Notes under the pieces: generated by a model | The model's database searches: none | What the model was told of the DNA's origin: nothing | What the model saw: only the letters and a program-made list of their open reading frames with translations | Origin: an uncultured Christensenellaceae bacterium | GTDB taxonomy: Bacteria; Bacillota; Clostridia; Christensenellales; Borkfalkiaceae | DNA length: 64,000 nucleotides | Direction: 5' to 3' | NCBI GenBank assembly: GCA_910588695.1 | Contig: CAJUOV010000010.1 | Location: 1,157-65,156 of the forward strand | Shown: in pieces, positions 26,289-34,361 of the stretch | Position numbering within the stretch: position 1 is the first letter of the stretch | How the letters are laid out: each line of letters begins with the position of its first letter | Made by a program: the position numbers and the translations under genes

Positions 26289-27506
26289 TTAGAGAATCTT
26301 GGAAACGACGCCGGAACCGACCGTTCTGCCGCCTTCGCGGATCGCGAAGCGGAGTCCCTCTTCGATTGCGACGGGTTTGATGATCTCAACCGTCATCGTG
26401 ACGTGGTCGCCGGGCATAACCATTTCAACGCCCGCAGGGAGCTCGATGGAACCCGTAACGTCCGTCGTTCTGATGAAGAACTGAGGACGGTAGTGGTTGA
26501 AGAACGCCGTGTGACGTCCGCCCTCTTCCTTGGTAAGAACGTAGACCTGAGCCTCGAACTTCTTCGCCGTGGGAACGGTGCCGGGTTTTGCGATAACCTG
26601 TCCTTTCTCGATATCCGTTCTGTTGATACCGCGAAGGAGCGCGCCTACGTTGTCGCCCGCCATTGCTTCGTCGAGCTGTTTGTGGAACATTTCAAGACCC
26701 GTGATCGTAGTCGTCTTGGGCTTCTCGATCAGTCCTACGATTTCCGCAGGATCACCGACGTGCGCCACACCTCTCTCGACACGACCCGTAGCAACGGTAC
26801 CACGGCCGGAGATCGTGAATACATCCTCGACGGGAAGAAGGAAAGGCTTCTTGTCGTCGCGCTCGGGCGTAGGAATGTAGCCGTCGATCGTGTTCATGAG
26901 TTCGAGAATGCATTGGCATTCGGGAGCTGCAAGAATCTGGTCATTGGGAGCGCCGCTCGTCGCCTTTTCAAGCGCTTTGAGCGCGGAACCTTTGATGATC
27001 GGAATGTCGTCGCCGGGGAATTCGTAGGAAGAAAGAAGGTCTCTGACTTCCATTTCGACGAGTTCCAAAAGTTCGGGATCGTCGAGCTGATCGCACTTGT
27101 TGAGGAACACGACGATATAGGGCACGCCTACCTGACGGGCAAGCAGAATGTGCTCGCGGGTCTGGGGCATGGGACCGTCGGTCGCAGCGACAACGAGGAT
27201 CGCGCCGTCCATCTGGGCAGCGCCCGTAATCATGTTCTTAACATAGTCTGCGTGACCGGGGCAGTCAACGTGAGCGTAGTGACGCTTCTCCGTTTCATAC
27301 TCGACATGAGCGGTGTTGATTGTGATACCGCGCGCCTTTTCTTCGGGCGCCTTGTCGATTTCGTCGTAGCGCATTTTCTGTGCCTGACCTTTGCACGCCA
27401 TTACCATGGTGATAGCTGCGGTCAAAGTGGTCTTGCCGTGGTCAACGTGTCCGATGGTACCGATGTTGACGTGGGGCTTGCTTCTGTCGAATTTTGCCTT
27501 TGCCAT
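26289..27506 (-). CDS. tuf: Elongation factor Tu
   Basis: The GTPase that delivers aminoacyl-tRNA to the ribosome. The 405-residue protein has G1 [11 protein letters not shown], the switch I threonine in ARGITINT, G3 [13 protein letters not shown]4 NKCD, the domain II stretch [17 protein letters not shown], and the C-terminal PGDHVTM and [14 protein letters not shown]. It is the last gene of the str operon and also has its own promoter in the 200-bp gap after fusA. The ribosome binding site is CGGAGGATTACTC. Confidence 0.99.
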   Translation of the reverse strand: MAKAKFDRSKPHVNIGTIGHVDHGKTTLTAAITMVMACKGQAQKMRYDEIDKAPEEKARGITINTAHVEYETEKRHYAHVDCPGHADYVKNMITGAAQMDGAILVVAATDGPMPQTREHILLARQVGVPYIVVFLNKCDQLDDPELLELVEMEVRDLLSSYEFPGDDIPIIKGSALKALEKATSGAPNDQILAAPECQCILELMNTIDGYIPTPERDDKKPFLLPVEDVFTISGRGTVATGRVERGVAHVGDPAEIVGLIEKPKTTTITGLEMFHKQLDEAMAGDNVGALLRGINRTDIEKGQVIAKPGTVPTAKKFEAQVYVLTKEEGGRHTAFFNHYRPQFFIRTTDVTGSIELPAGVEMVMPGDHVTMTVEIIKPVAIEEGLRFAIREGGRTVGSGVVSKIL

Positions 27507-27550
27507 TTTGAGTAATCCTCCGATAAAATTTTTATTTTTTTGATAACTTT

Positions 27551-27569
27551 TCCGACATATTGTGTCGGA
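27551..27569 (-). promoter_or_regulatory. Hairpin in the tuf 5' leader
   Basis: A 19-nt inverted repeat (TCCGACA/TGTCGGA) lies in the untranslated leader between the tuf promoter and start codon. It has no T-run, so it is probably an mRNA stability or control element. Confidence 0.5.
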
Positions 27570-27623
27570 GCGCAGCTATCTATCAATCCCTTGATATGAA
27601 GCTGATTCCGCTTACCGAATCAT

Positions 27624-27652
27624 ATTATAACCGATAACGGAAAATTTTGCAA
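27624..27652 (-). promoter_or_regulatory. Internal promoter for tuf
   Basis: Minus-strand TTGCAA (27647-27652) and TATAAT (27624-27629) with a 17-bp spacer, about 118 bp upstream of the tuf ATG. It allows extra EF-Tu synthesis independent of rpsL. Confidence 0.8.
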
Positions 27653-27706
27653 TGTTTTTATTGCATTTTTTTGGGAAAATTTCTAAATTCTCCCGCCAAT
27701 GCCCGA

Positions 27707-29794
27707 TTATTTGTCCTCTTTCGCCGCGCGGGAAGAAACGATCTTCTCGGAAATGCTCTTAGGCACTTCGTAATAATGATCGAACTGCATTGTGAACTGC
27801 CCTCTGCCCTGCGTGCGCGAACGAAGCTCCGTCGCATAACCGAACATTTCGGAGAGCGGAATTTCCGCATCGATGATTTTTGCGCCGTTCCGATCGTCGG
27901 TGCCGAGAATGGTGCCGCGGCGACCCGAAACATTGCCCATCAGATCGCCGAAATAATCTTCGGGCGTGATGATCTGCACTTTCATGATGGGTTCGAGAAG
28001 AACGGGCTTCGCCTTTTCCATTCCGTTTTTGAACGCCATGGAACCTGCGATCTTAAACGCCATTTCAGACGAGTCGACTTCGTGGAAGCTACCGTCGTAG
28101 ACCTGAACTTTGAAGTCTACCATTTCGTAGCCCGCAAGATAACCGTTTCTCGCCGCTTCCTGAATCCCCTTGTCGATCGCGGGAATATATTCTTTGGGAA
28201 TGGAGCCGCCGACCGTCAGATCCTCGAACGCGTAGCCCGCGCCGGGTTCCTGAGGAATAAGGTGGATTTTACAGTGACCGTACTGACCTTTACCGCCCGA
28301 CTGACGCTTGTACATTCCTTCCGCGTCCACCGCGTTGCGGAACGTCTCGCGATAAGCAACCTGAGGCGCGCCGACGTTCGCTTCGACGTGGAATTCTCTC
28401 AGAAGTCTGTCTACGATAATATCGAGGTGCAACTCGCCCATTCCGGCGATGATCGTCTGCCCCGTTTCTTTGTCGGTATAGGTTTTGAACGTGGGATCCT
28501 CTTCCGCAAGTTTGATGAGCGCAAGTGTCATCTTCTCCTGTCCCGCTTTCGTCTTGGGTTCGAGCGAAAGCTGGATAACCGGTTCGGGGAACTCCATTTT
28601 TTCGAGAATGATCGGGTGCTTCTCGTCGCAGAGCGTATCGCCCGTCGTGGTGTTCTTCAAGCCTACGATCGCGCAGATATCGCCCGAATAGATGCAGTCG
28701 ATGTCCTTTCTTTCGTTGGAGTGCATCTGCACGAGACGGCCTACGCGCTCCTTCTTCTCTTTGGTGGAGTTGTAAACGTAAGAACCTGCCTCCAACACGC
28801 CCGAATAGCAACGGAAATAAGCAAGCGAGCCGACGAAGGGATCGGTTGCGATCTTGAAAGCAAGTCCCGAGAAAGGCTCCTCGTCGGAAGTCTTTCTTTC
28901 GAGTTCGGCTCCCGTCTTGGGATCGGTCCCCTTGACATGCGCGACGTCCAAGGGGCTCGGAAGGAAGTTGATGACCGCGTCGAGAAGGAACTGCACGCCC
29001 TTATTCTTATAGGAAGATCCGCAGAGCATGGGAATCGCTTCCATTTTAAGGCAGCGCTCGCGAAGTCCCGCAACGATCTCTTCTTCGGAAAGTTCCATCG
29101 TATCCAGATACTTTTCCATGAGCTCGTCGTTTGCGGAAGCCGCTTCCTCCACGAGTTTCTCGTGGTACTTTTCGGCGATCTCCTGCATGTCCGCAGGAAT
29201 AGGTTCCTTTCTGAAATCCTTTCCGAGGTCGTCGTAGTATACTTCTGCTTCCATGCGGATCAGATCGACGATTCCGCGGAAACTGTCTTCTTTGCCAATG
29301 GGAAGTTCGATGGGAACGGGGTTCGCGCCCAAACGCTCCTTGATCATCTTCTCCACGCGGAAGAAGTCCGCGCCGTTGATGTCCATTTTATTGACGTAAG
29401 CAATGCGGGGAACTTTATAGGTGTCCGCCTGACGCCACACCGTTTCGGACTGGGGCTCGACGCCGCCCTTCGCGCAGAAAGTAGCGACCGCGCCGTCGAG
29501 AACGCGGAGCGAACGCTCTACTTCCACCGTAAAGTCAACGTGACCGGGGGTATCGATGATGTTAAAACGGTGTCCTTTCCAGATACAGGTAGTCGCGGCG
29601 GAAGTGATCGTAATTCCGCGCTCCTGCTCCTGCACCATCCAGTCCATCGTAGCCGCGCCTTCGTGCGTTTCGCCCATCTTGTGCGTCTTGCCCGTATAGA
29701 ACAAGATACGCTCGGTCGTGGTCGTTTTGCCCGCGTCGATGTGCGCCATAATGCCGAAGTTACGGGTATGTTTTAAGTCGTATTCTCTGGGCAT
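27707..29794 (-). CDS. fusA: Elongation factor G
   Basis: The translocation GTPase. The 695-residue protein has G1 [28 protein letters not shown]3 [16 protein letters not shown] and G4 NKMD, then domain IV with [13 protein letters not shown] and [15 protein letters not shown], and domain V ending in the [16 protein letters not shown] signature. The length is normal. Start [12 protein letters not shown] with a GGAGAAATAATT site, 19 bp after rpsG. This is canonical EF-G rather than a TetM-type or EF-G2 paralogue, judged by the str operon context. Confidence 0.99.
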   Translation of the reverse strand: MPREYDLKHTRNFGIMAHIDAGKTTTTERILFYTGKTHKMGETHEGAATMDWMVQEQERGITITSAATTCIWKGHRFNIIDTPGHVDFTVEVERSLRVLDGAVATFCAKGGVEPQSETVWRQADTYKVPRIAYVNKMDINGADFFRVEKMIKERLGANPVPIELPIGKEDSFRGIVDLIRMEAEVYYDDLGKDFRKEPIPADMQEIAEKYHEKLVEEAASANDELMEKYLDTMELSEEEIVAGLRERCLKMEAIPMLCGSSYKNKGVQFLLDAVINFLPSPLDVAHVKGTDPKTGAELERKTSDEEPFSGLAFKIATDPFVGSLAYFRCYSGVLEAGSYVYNSTKEKKERVGRLVQMHSNERKDIDCIYSGDICAIVGLKNTTTGDTLCDEKHPIILEKMEFPEPVIQLSLEPKTKAGQEKMTLALIKLAEEDPTFKTYTDKETGQTIIAGMGELHLDIIVDRLLREFHVEANVGAPQVAYRETFRNAVDAEGMYKRQSGGKGQYGHCKIHLIPQEPGAGYAFEDLTVGGSIPKEYIPAIDKGIQEAARNGYLAGYEMVDFKVQVYDGSFHEVDSSEMAFKIAGSMAFKNGMEKAKPVLLEPIMKVQIITPEDYFGDLMGNVSGRRGTILGTDDRNGAKIIDAEIPLSEMFGYATELRSRTQGRGQFTMQFDHYYEVPKSISEKIVSSRAAKEDK

Positions 29795-29813
29795 AATTAT
29801 TTCTCCTTGACAA

Positions 29814-30284
29814 TCAGAAACGGAAATGCGCGAACGCCTTGTTCGCTTCCGCCATTCTGTGCGTGTCCTCTTTCTTCTTTACGGAACCGCCGGTATTGTT
29901 GTACGCGTCCATAAGTTCCGCCGCGAGCTTTTTGCTCATTTCGCGCTCGCTTCTCTTTCTCGTGTTGTTTACGATCCAGCGGATCGCAAGCGTCTGACGG
30001 CGCTCGGGTCTGATTTCGATGGGAACCTGATAGTTCGCACCGCCTACGCGCCTTGCCTTGACTTCGACCATAGGCATCACGTTGCTCATCGCTTTCGTGA
30101 AGATCTCCATAGGTTCCAAGCCTAATTTTTCTCCCATCATCGTAAACGCGTCGTACACGATCCTCTGGGCAACGCTCTTTTCGCCGTCAAGCATGATCTG
30201 ATTGATTAGCTTGGTGACGACCTTGCTGTTGTAAATGGGATCGGGAAGCACGTCTCTTTTGGGTACGCCTCCTCTTCTGGGCAT
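29814..30284 (-). CDS. rpsG: 30S ribosomal protein S7
   Basis: A 156-residue S7: [28 protein letters not shown] start, [35 protein letters not shown], and [26 protein letters not shown]. It binds the 3' major domain of 16S rRNA and nucleates assembly of the small-subunit head. In other bacteria S7 represses this operon by binding its mRNA; the 191-bp gap before it could hold such a site, but I see no clear S7-site mimic. Confidence 0.99.
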   Translation of the reverse strand: MPRRGGVPKRDVLPDPIYNSKVVTKLINQIMLDGEKSVAQRIVYDAFTMMGEKLGLEPMEIFTKAMSNVMPMVEVKARRVGGANYQVPIEIRPERRQTLAIRWIVNNTRKRSEREMSKKLAAELMDAYNNTGGSVKKKEDTHRMAEANKAFAHFRF

Positions 30285-30475
30285 TTTGGTATCCTCCGAT
30301 TAAAATTTTGTTGCGTTACGCCGCCGCGAGGGATGAATTCCCTGTCCTGTTAAGCTATTCCGCTTTTACATTGCGTAACGATGCGGAAAACTTCTCCCCT
30401 TTGCGGGAATACTGCCTACCTTCCGGACGAATATTCCGAAATAAAGCAGACTTTTTTCACGAAACGAACGTGAAA
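30285..30475 (-). other. rpsL-rpsG intercistronic region
   Basis: 191 bp is long for this operon. On the minus strand it opens with an inverted repeat TTTCACG/CGTGAAA just after rpsL and contains no T-run, so it is not an obvious terminator. No gene is seen. By position it may be an S7 translational control region. Confidence 0.4.
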
Positions 30476-30847
30476 TTACTTGGGACGTTTTGCGCCGTAT
30501 TTGCTGCGGGACTGTTTGCGTTTTGCAACGCCGGCAGTATCGAGCGCGCCGCGCACGATATGATAACGCACGCCGGGCAGGTCCTTTACTCTTCCGCCGC
30601 GGATCAGCACGGAGCTGTGCTCCTGCAAGTTGTGACCCTCGCCGGGGATGTAAACGGTACCTTCCTGCTTGTTGGTAAGGCGAACCCTCGCGATCTTACG
30701 AAGCGCCGAGTTGGGCTTCTTGGGAGAGGTCGTCGTTACCGAAAGGCATACGCCGCGCTTCTGCGGGCACTTGTCTAAGATAGGGCTCTTAGATTTGAAC
30801 GCTTCGCGTTCTCTGCCTTTCTTGATGAGCTGGTTGATAGTAGGCAT
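30476..30847 (-). CDS. rpsL: 30S ribosomal protein S12
   Basis: A 123-residue S12 of the decoding centre. [20 protein letters not shown] opens the protein; [20 protein letters not shown] and [18 protein letters not shown] follow. Both lysines whose change gives streptomycin resistance in other bacteria (PKKPNS and GRVKDLP) are the sensitive wild type. The start at 30847 is set by the universal MPTINQL and by AGGAGGAAGAAAG in front. It is the first gene of the str operon. Confidence 0.99.
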   Translation of the reverse strand: MPTINQLIKKGREREAFKSKSPILDKCPQKRGVCLSVTTTSPKKPNSALRKIARVRLTNKQEGTVYIPGEGHNLQEHSSVLIRGGRVKDLPGVRYHIVRGALDTAGVAKRKQSRSKYGAKRPK

Positions 30848-30963
30848 CTTTCTTCCTCCTTGTATTATTTCGGAATATTCCAACGGCTTCGATCAGCCGG
30901 AAGAAACGTTTTTGTTCCGTCGCGGGCGCGCAAAAAAATATGCCCAATGCACGGACAAAGCCT

Positions 30964-30992
30964 ATTCTACCAAATCATGCTATCTTTGTCAA
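30964..30992 (-). promoter_or_regulatory. Promoter of the str operon
   Basis: Minus-strand TTGACA (30987-30992), 17-bp spacer, TAGAAT (30964-30969). The leader to rpsL is about 110 nt. Confidence 0.9.
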
Positions 30993-31058
30993 ACGTTTTA
31001 ACGGAATAAAATTCAAAAAAAGCGCATAAATTACAGCTTGCTTTCTTATATGAAAGTA

Positions 31059-31087
31059 TTGACAAATTATGGGAAAAGAATTATTAT
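31059..31087 (+). promoter_or_regulatory. Promoter of pgk
   Basis: TTGACA (31059-31064), 17-bp spacer, TATTAT (31082-31087), 34 bp before the pgk ATG. It is back to back with the str promoter. Confidence 0.85.
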
Positions 31088-31120
31088 ATTGTACGGAATT
31101 CATTGAAAGGAGAATTTTTT

Positions 31121-32425
31121 ATGAACAAAATGACAGTAAAAGACTTAAAAGACTTAAAGGGCAAGCGCGTTTTGGTGCGCTGCGACTTTAACGTTCCGAT
31201 GAAAGACGGCGCGATTACCGACGAAAACCGTATCAACGGCGCGCTGCCCACCATCAAATACCTTATGGACAAGGGCGCGAAAGTGGTTCTCTGCTCGCAT
31301 ATGGGCAAACCCCACTCCATCTTCTCGGACGAAGTGAAACTCAACAAAAAGGACAAGAAAAAAGTCGACGCAGGCGAGACCACGGCGGAAGCGATCATTG
31401 AAAAAGCGAAAAAGGACGAGCCCAAAAAACTCACCCTTGCGCCCGTCGCAAAACGTTTGAACGAACTGCTCGGCGGAAAAGTCGCCTTTGCCAGCGACGT
31501 TGTGGGTCCCGACGCGCAGGCAAAAGTCGCCGCTTGCAAAGAGGGCGAATGCGTGCTTCTCGAAAATCTCCGCTTCCATTGGGAAGAAGAGAAAAAAGAC
31601 CTCGAATTCTGCAAGAAACTTGCTTCTTTCTGCGATATTTATGTAAACGACGCGTTCGGAACGGCGCACCGCTCCCACGCTTCCACCGCCGCGATCGTGG
31701 AATACGGTCTGGTCAAAACCGCCGTCTGCGGTTTTCTCATCGAAAAAGAGCTCACCGTCATGGCGGACTCCCTCGAACATCCCCAGCACCCCTTTGTTGC
31801 GATCCTCGGCGGCGCGAAAGTTGCAGACAAACTCAACGTCATCTCCAATCTGCTTGAAAAATGCGACACGCTCATCATCGGCGGCGGAATGGCTTACACC
31901 TTTATCAAGGCGCAGGGCGGCAACATCGGCACTTCGCTCGTAGACGAAGAAAAGCTGGACTACTGCAAAGACATGCTGAAAAAAGCGAAAGAGAACGGCA
32001 AAGAGATTCTTCTTCCCGTAGACACCGTCGTAGCAAAGTCCTTCCCCGATCCCATCGACGCCCCCGTCGAAATCAAAACGGTTTCCTCCATGGAAATCCC
32101 CGCGGATATGATGGGACTCGACATCGGCGAAAAGACGAGAGCGCTCTTTGCGGAAAAGGTCAAAACTGCCAAGACGGTCATCTGGAACGGACCTATGGGC
32201 GTCTTCGAGAACCCCACTCTCGCGGCGGGCACGATCGCGGTCGCGGAAGCTCTTGCCGAAGCAAAAGGCACGACGATCGTCGGAGGCGGCGACTCCGCGG
32301 CGGCATGCACGCAGTTCGGATTTGCGGATAAGATCACGCACATCTCTACGGGCGGCGGCGCTTCTCTCGAACTGTTTGAAGGAAAAGTTCTTCCCGGAAT
32401 CGCCTGCTTGAACGAAAAGAAGTAA
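31121..32425 (+). CDS. pgk: Phosphoglycerate kinase with a lysine-rich insert
   Basis: Makes ATP and 3-phosphoglycerate from 1,3-bisphosphoglycerate. Motifs: [70 protein letters not shown] and GGGDSAAA, then [14 protein letters not shown]. The 434-residue length exceeds the usual 390-400. The extra is a charged insert around residues 66-102, after SHMGKP, containing KLNKKDKKK and [10 protein letters not shown], where most enzymes have a short GRPKG-type loop. The start at 31121 follows AAAGGAGAATTTTTT; an in-frame ATG 18 bp earlier overlaps that site. Confidence 0.97.
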   Translation: MNKMTVKDLKDLKGKRVLVRCDFNVPMKDGAITDENRINGALPTIKYLMDKGAKVVLCSHMGKPHSIFSDEVKLNKKDKKKVDAGETTAEAIIEKAKKDEPKKLTLAPVAKRLNELLGGKVAFASDVVGPDAQAKVAACKEGECVLLENLRFHWEEEKKDLEFCKKLASFCDIYVNDAFGTAHRSHASTAAIVEYGLVKTAVCGFLIEKELTVMADSLEHPQHPFVAILGGAKVADKLNVISNLLEKCDTLIIGGGMAYTFIKAQGGNIGTSLVDEEKLDYCKDMLKKAKENGKEILLPVDTVVAKSFPDPIDAPVEIKTVSSMEIPADMMGLDIGEKTRALFAEKVKTAKTVIWNGPMGVFENPTLAAGTIAVAEALAEAKGTTIVGGGDSAAACTQFGFADKITHISTGGGASLELFEGKVLPGIACLNEKK

Positions 32426-32436
32426 ATTAAACGCGA

Positions 32437-32475
32437 AAAAACTCCCGTATTAAAAAACGGGAGTTTTTATTTTTT
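32437..32475 (+). terminator. Terminator of pgk
   Basis: A 12-bp stem AAAAACTCCCGT/ACGGGAGTTTTT with an 8-base loop and a long T-rich tail. It closes the pgk transcript and separates it from the regulator module. Confidence 0.92.
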
Positions 32476-32542
32476 ATCCAATAAAAAATTTACGGTGATT
32501 CAGATTATAAATATTATACTTGCACAAATTATCATTATTGCA

Positions 32543-32608
32543 TATCTGTAAAACAGATAATGCGAGACATTTTGAATTTTTCAAAATAAAATATCTATAT
32601 GCAAGATA
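32543..32608 (+). promoter_or_regulatory. Promoter and twin operators of the first HTH gene
   Basis: A perfect 7-3-7 palindrome TATCTGTAAAACAGATA (32543-32559) is followed 49 bp later (start to start) by a second, partial copy TATCTATATGCAAGATA (32592-32608) centred on the ATG. Between them lie GAGACA (32564-32569) and TAAAAT (32587-32592), 17 bp apart, placing the transcription start at or next to the A of the start codon. Confidence 0.75.
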
Positions 32609-32817
32609 TTGATATGGTGCAAATCGGACGAAGAATCAAAGAACTTCGTCTTTTCAAAAATTGGACGCAAACAGTATTGGCGCAAAAACTCGGCGTAGCG
32701 CAAAACACGCTTTCGCAATATGAAAAGGGAACTGCAAAAACCAGCATCGATATTATAGTAAAGCTGGCGCACGAACTGGAAACAACTACCGACTATCTGT
32801 TATGCGGAGACCAATAA
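32599..32817 (+). CDS. XRE-family HTH regulator (copy 1)
   Basis: A 72-residue protein that is almost entirely one Cro/C1-type helix-turn-helix: IGRRIKELRLFKNWTQTVLAQKLGVAQNTLSQYEKGT, then helices IDIIVKLAHELETTTDYLL. The MQDIDMVQIG start and the layout match copy 2 at 33207. No ribosome binding site precedes the ATG; the promoter places transcription start at the ATG, so the mRNA is probably leaderless. An operator overlaps the start codon, implying tight self-repression. It stands between the pgk terminator and a converging small gene. Confidence 0.9.
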   Translation: MQDIDMVQIGRRIKELRLFKNWTQTVLAQKLGVAQNTLSQYEKGTAKTSIDIIVKLAHELETTTDYLLCGDQ

Positions 32818-32838
32818 ATTTTATTTCGGATTGACAAT

Positions 32839-33117
32839 TTATTCGTCGATCCCCTCTTCCGTCACTTCTTTCATGAGTTTTACTCCGAATTTCAGCCCCG
32901 CCTGAAAGCAGGCTCTTCCCCATTCCGACTGTAAATTCAGATCCGCCTCAATAAGTTGATTCAATTTTTGTGCGCATTCATCCGTTAACATATTATTTAA
33001 TTCTTTACTGCAATCAGACGCTTCTTTCAAGAGCCGCTTATAGTCTGCTCCGCACTCCGAATCATGAATTTCATCGGTAATCGAAAAATATATTGTATCG
33101 ATCAATGAATTTTTCAT
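32839..33117 (-). CDS. Small acidic protein, DUF6809-like, controlled by the HTH operator
   Basis: A 92-residue acidic helical protein. The C-terminal part (ECAQKLNQLIEADLNLQSE, then ACFQAGLKFGVKLMKEV) resembles, from memory, the DUF6809 family of small proteins in Clostridia and their mobile elements; the function is unknown. The start at 33117 has a strong CGGAGGAAAAA site. Its promoter (33145-33173) has the HTH operator filling the whole spacer, so it should be repressed by the flanking regulators. It converges on HTH copy 1 and diverges from copy 2. A toxin role is not supported. Confidence 0.75.
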   Translation of the reverse strand: MKNSLIDTIYFSITDEIHDSECGADYKRLLKEASDCSKELNNMLTDECAQKLNQLIEADLNLQSEWGRACFQAGLKFGVKLMKEVTEEGIDE

Positions 33118-33144
33118 TTTTTCCTCCGTTTATAATTTATTTTT

Positions 33145-33173
33145 ATTATATATCTGCTTGGCAGATATGTCAA
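33145..33173 (-). promoter_or_regulatory. Consensus promoter with an operator as its spacer
   Basis: Minus strand: TTGACA (33168-33173), 17-bp spacer (33151-33167), TATAAT (33145-33150). The spacer is exactly the perfect palindrome TATCTGC-TTG-GCAGATA (plus-strand reading). Repressor bound there would block RNA polymerase entirely. Confidence 0.88.
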
Positions 33174-33216
33174 GACAATTTCGACTTTTATGAATAAAAT
33201 ATCTGTATGCAAGATA
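33172..33216 (+). promoter_or_regulatory. Promoter and start-codon operator of the second HTH gene
   Basis: AAGACA (33172-33177), 17 bp, TAAAAT (33195-33200). The operator copy TATCTGTATGCAAGATA (33200-33216) is centred on the ATG and lies 49 bp (start to start) after the palindrome at 33151, the same spacing as at the first HTH gene. Confidence 0.75.
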
Positions 33217-33434
33217 TCGACATGGTACAAATCGGTCAACGCATAAAAGAGTTACGAACCGAGCATAAATTATCGCAAGCGGATTTGGCAAAAGAAATCG
33301 GCATAGCGCAAAACACGCTTTCGCAATATGAAAACGGCATTGTAAAAGCGGGCATCGAAATCATCGTAAAATTGGCGCAAACATTCAAAACATCAACGGA
33401 TTATATTTTACTCGGAGACGAAAAATTCTATTAA
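33207..33434 (+). CDS. XRE-family HTH regulator (copy 2)
   Basis: A 75-residue Cro/C1-type regulator, clear paralogue of copy 1: the first ten residues are the same and the recognition region GIAQNTLSQYENG is nearly the same, so both probably bind the same operator. It is read divergently from the small gene at 32839-33117, the two sharing a control region of about 90 bp. No ribosome binding site is visible, and the predicted transcription start coincides with the ATG. No terminator separates it from tpiA, which has its own promoter. Confidence 0.92.
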   Translation: MQDIDMVQIGQRIKELRTEHKLSQADLAKEIGIAQNTLSQYENGIVKAGIEIIVKLAQTFKTSTDYILLGDEKFY

Positions 33435-33474
33435 ATCAAACTTTACGCATTACGCAAAATTATCGGTAAACCCG

Positions 33475-33503
33475 TTGCAATTCCTTTATAATCGTGTTAT
33501 AAT
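33475..33503 (+). promoter_or_regulatory. Promoter of tpiA
   Basis: TTGCAA (33475-33480), 17-bp spacer, TATAAT (33498-33503), 33 bp before the ATG. Confidence 0.85.
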
Positions 33504-33536
33504 ACTCAAAGAAATATTTAACAGGAGAATCAATTT

Positions 33537-34283
33537 ATGAGAACACCCATCATTGCAGGGAACTGGAAAATGAACAACACCGCGAGCGAGGGCGTCGCGC
33601 TCGCAAACGCATTAAAGCCGCTGGTCAAAAATGCCGACTGCGAAATCGCGGTCTGCGTTCCCGCGATCGACATTCCCGCCCTGTCCGAAGCGCTGAAAGG
33701 CAGCAATATCGCGCTCGGCGCGCAGAATGTGCACTTCGCGGAAAAAGGCGCGTTCACGGGAGAGATTTCCGCGAACATGCTCAAAGAGTACGGCGTGAAA
33801 TACGTAATCATCGGGCACAGCGAACGCCGTCAATATTTCGGAGAAACAGATGAAACGGTAAACAAGCGCACGCTTACGGCGCTTGCCGCAGGGCTCGTGC
33901 CCATCGTATGCGTAGGCGAAAGCCTTGAAGAACGCGAAACGGGCAAGACGGAATCCGTACTCGACAAACAGCTTGCAGACGGTCTGAAAGGAATCGAAAA
34001 CCTTGCCGACATCGTGATTGCTTACGAACCCGTTTGGGCGATCGGCACCGGCAGAACTGCGACGAGCGAGCAGGCGAACGAAACGATCGGCTATATCCGC
34101 AAAAAGCTCGGCGAACTCTTTTGTCCCAAATGCGCGGAGAAAGTGCGCATTCAGTACGGCGGAAGCATGAACGCGGGCAACTGCAAAGACCTCATGGCGA
34201 TGAGCGAGATCGACGGCGGACTGATCGGCGGCGCTTCTCTCAAAGCGAATGACTTTGCGGCGATCGTAAACTATAACAAATAA
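33537..34283 (+). CDS. tpiA: Triose-phosphate isomerase
   Basis: Interconverts dihydroxyacetone phosphate and glyceraldehyde-3-phosphate. The 248-residue protein has the substrate lysine in AGNWKMNNT, GAQNVHFAEKGAFTGEIS, the catalytic histidine in VIIGHSERRQYFGE, the catalytic glutamate in VIAYEPVWAIGTGRTA (loop 6), IQYGGSMNAGN and GGLIGGASLK. Start after CAGGAGAATCAATTT. In many Firmicutes tpiA directly follows pgk; here the regulator module lies between them. The gene is closed by two tandem hairpins. Confidence 0.98.
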   Translation: MRTPIIAGNWKMNNTASEGVALANALKPLVKNADCEIAVCVPAIDIPALSEALKGSNIALGAQNVHFAEKGAFTGEISANMLKEYGVKYVIIGHSERRQYFGETDETVNKRTLTALAAGLVPIVCVGESLEERETGKTESVLDKQLADGLKGIENLADIVIAYEPVWAIGTGRTATSEQANETIGYIRKKLGELFCPKCAEKVRIQYGGSMNAGNCKDLMAMSEIDGGLIGGASLKANDFAAIVNYNK

Positions 34284-34295
34284 TCGTGAATTTAT

Positions 34296-34325
34296 CGGCG
34301 CGGAAATAACCGCGCCGTCTTTATT
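34296..34325 (+). terminator. First terminator after tpiA
   Basis: An 8-bp stem CGGCGCGG/CCGCGCCG with loop AAATAA, followed by TCTTTATT. Confidence 0.7.
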
Positions 34326-34326
34326 G

Positions 34327-34358
34327 AAAAGAGCATTGCCGCGCGGCAATGCTCTTTT
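34327..34358. terminator. Bidirectional terminator between tpiA and the surface-protein operon
   Basis: A perfect 14-bp stem AAAAGAGCATTGCC/GGCAATGCTCTTTT with loop GCGC. It has T-runs on both strands and lies 3 bp past the stop of the minus-strand gene at 34362. Confidence 0.9.
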
Positions 34359-34361
34359 GGC

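Noticed and set aside
32599..33434. HTH and small-gene cluster considered as a toxin-antitoxin system
   Set aside because: The small acidic protein lacks any toxin-family motif (RelE, HicA, HipA, Fic), and the gene is divergent from its regulator rather than in an operon with it.
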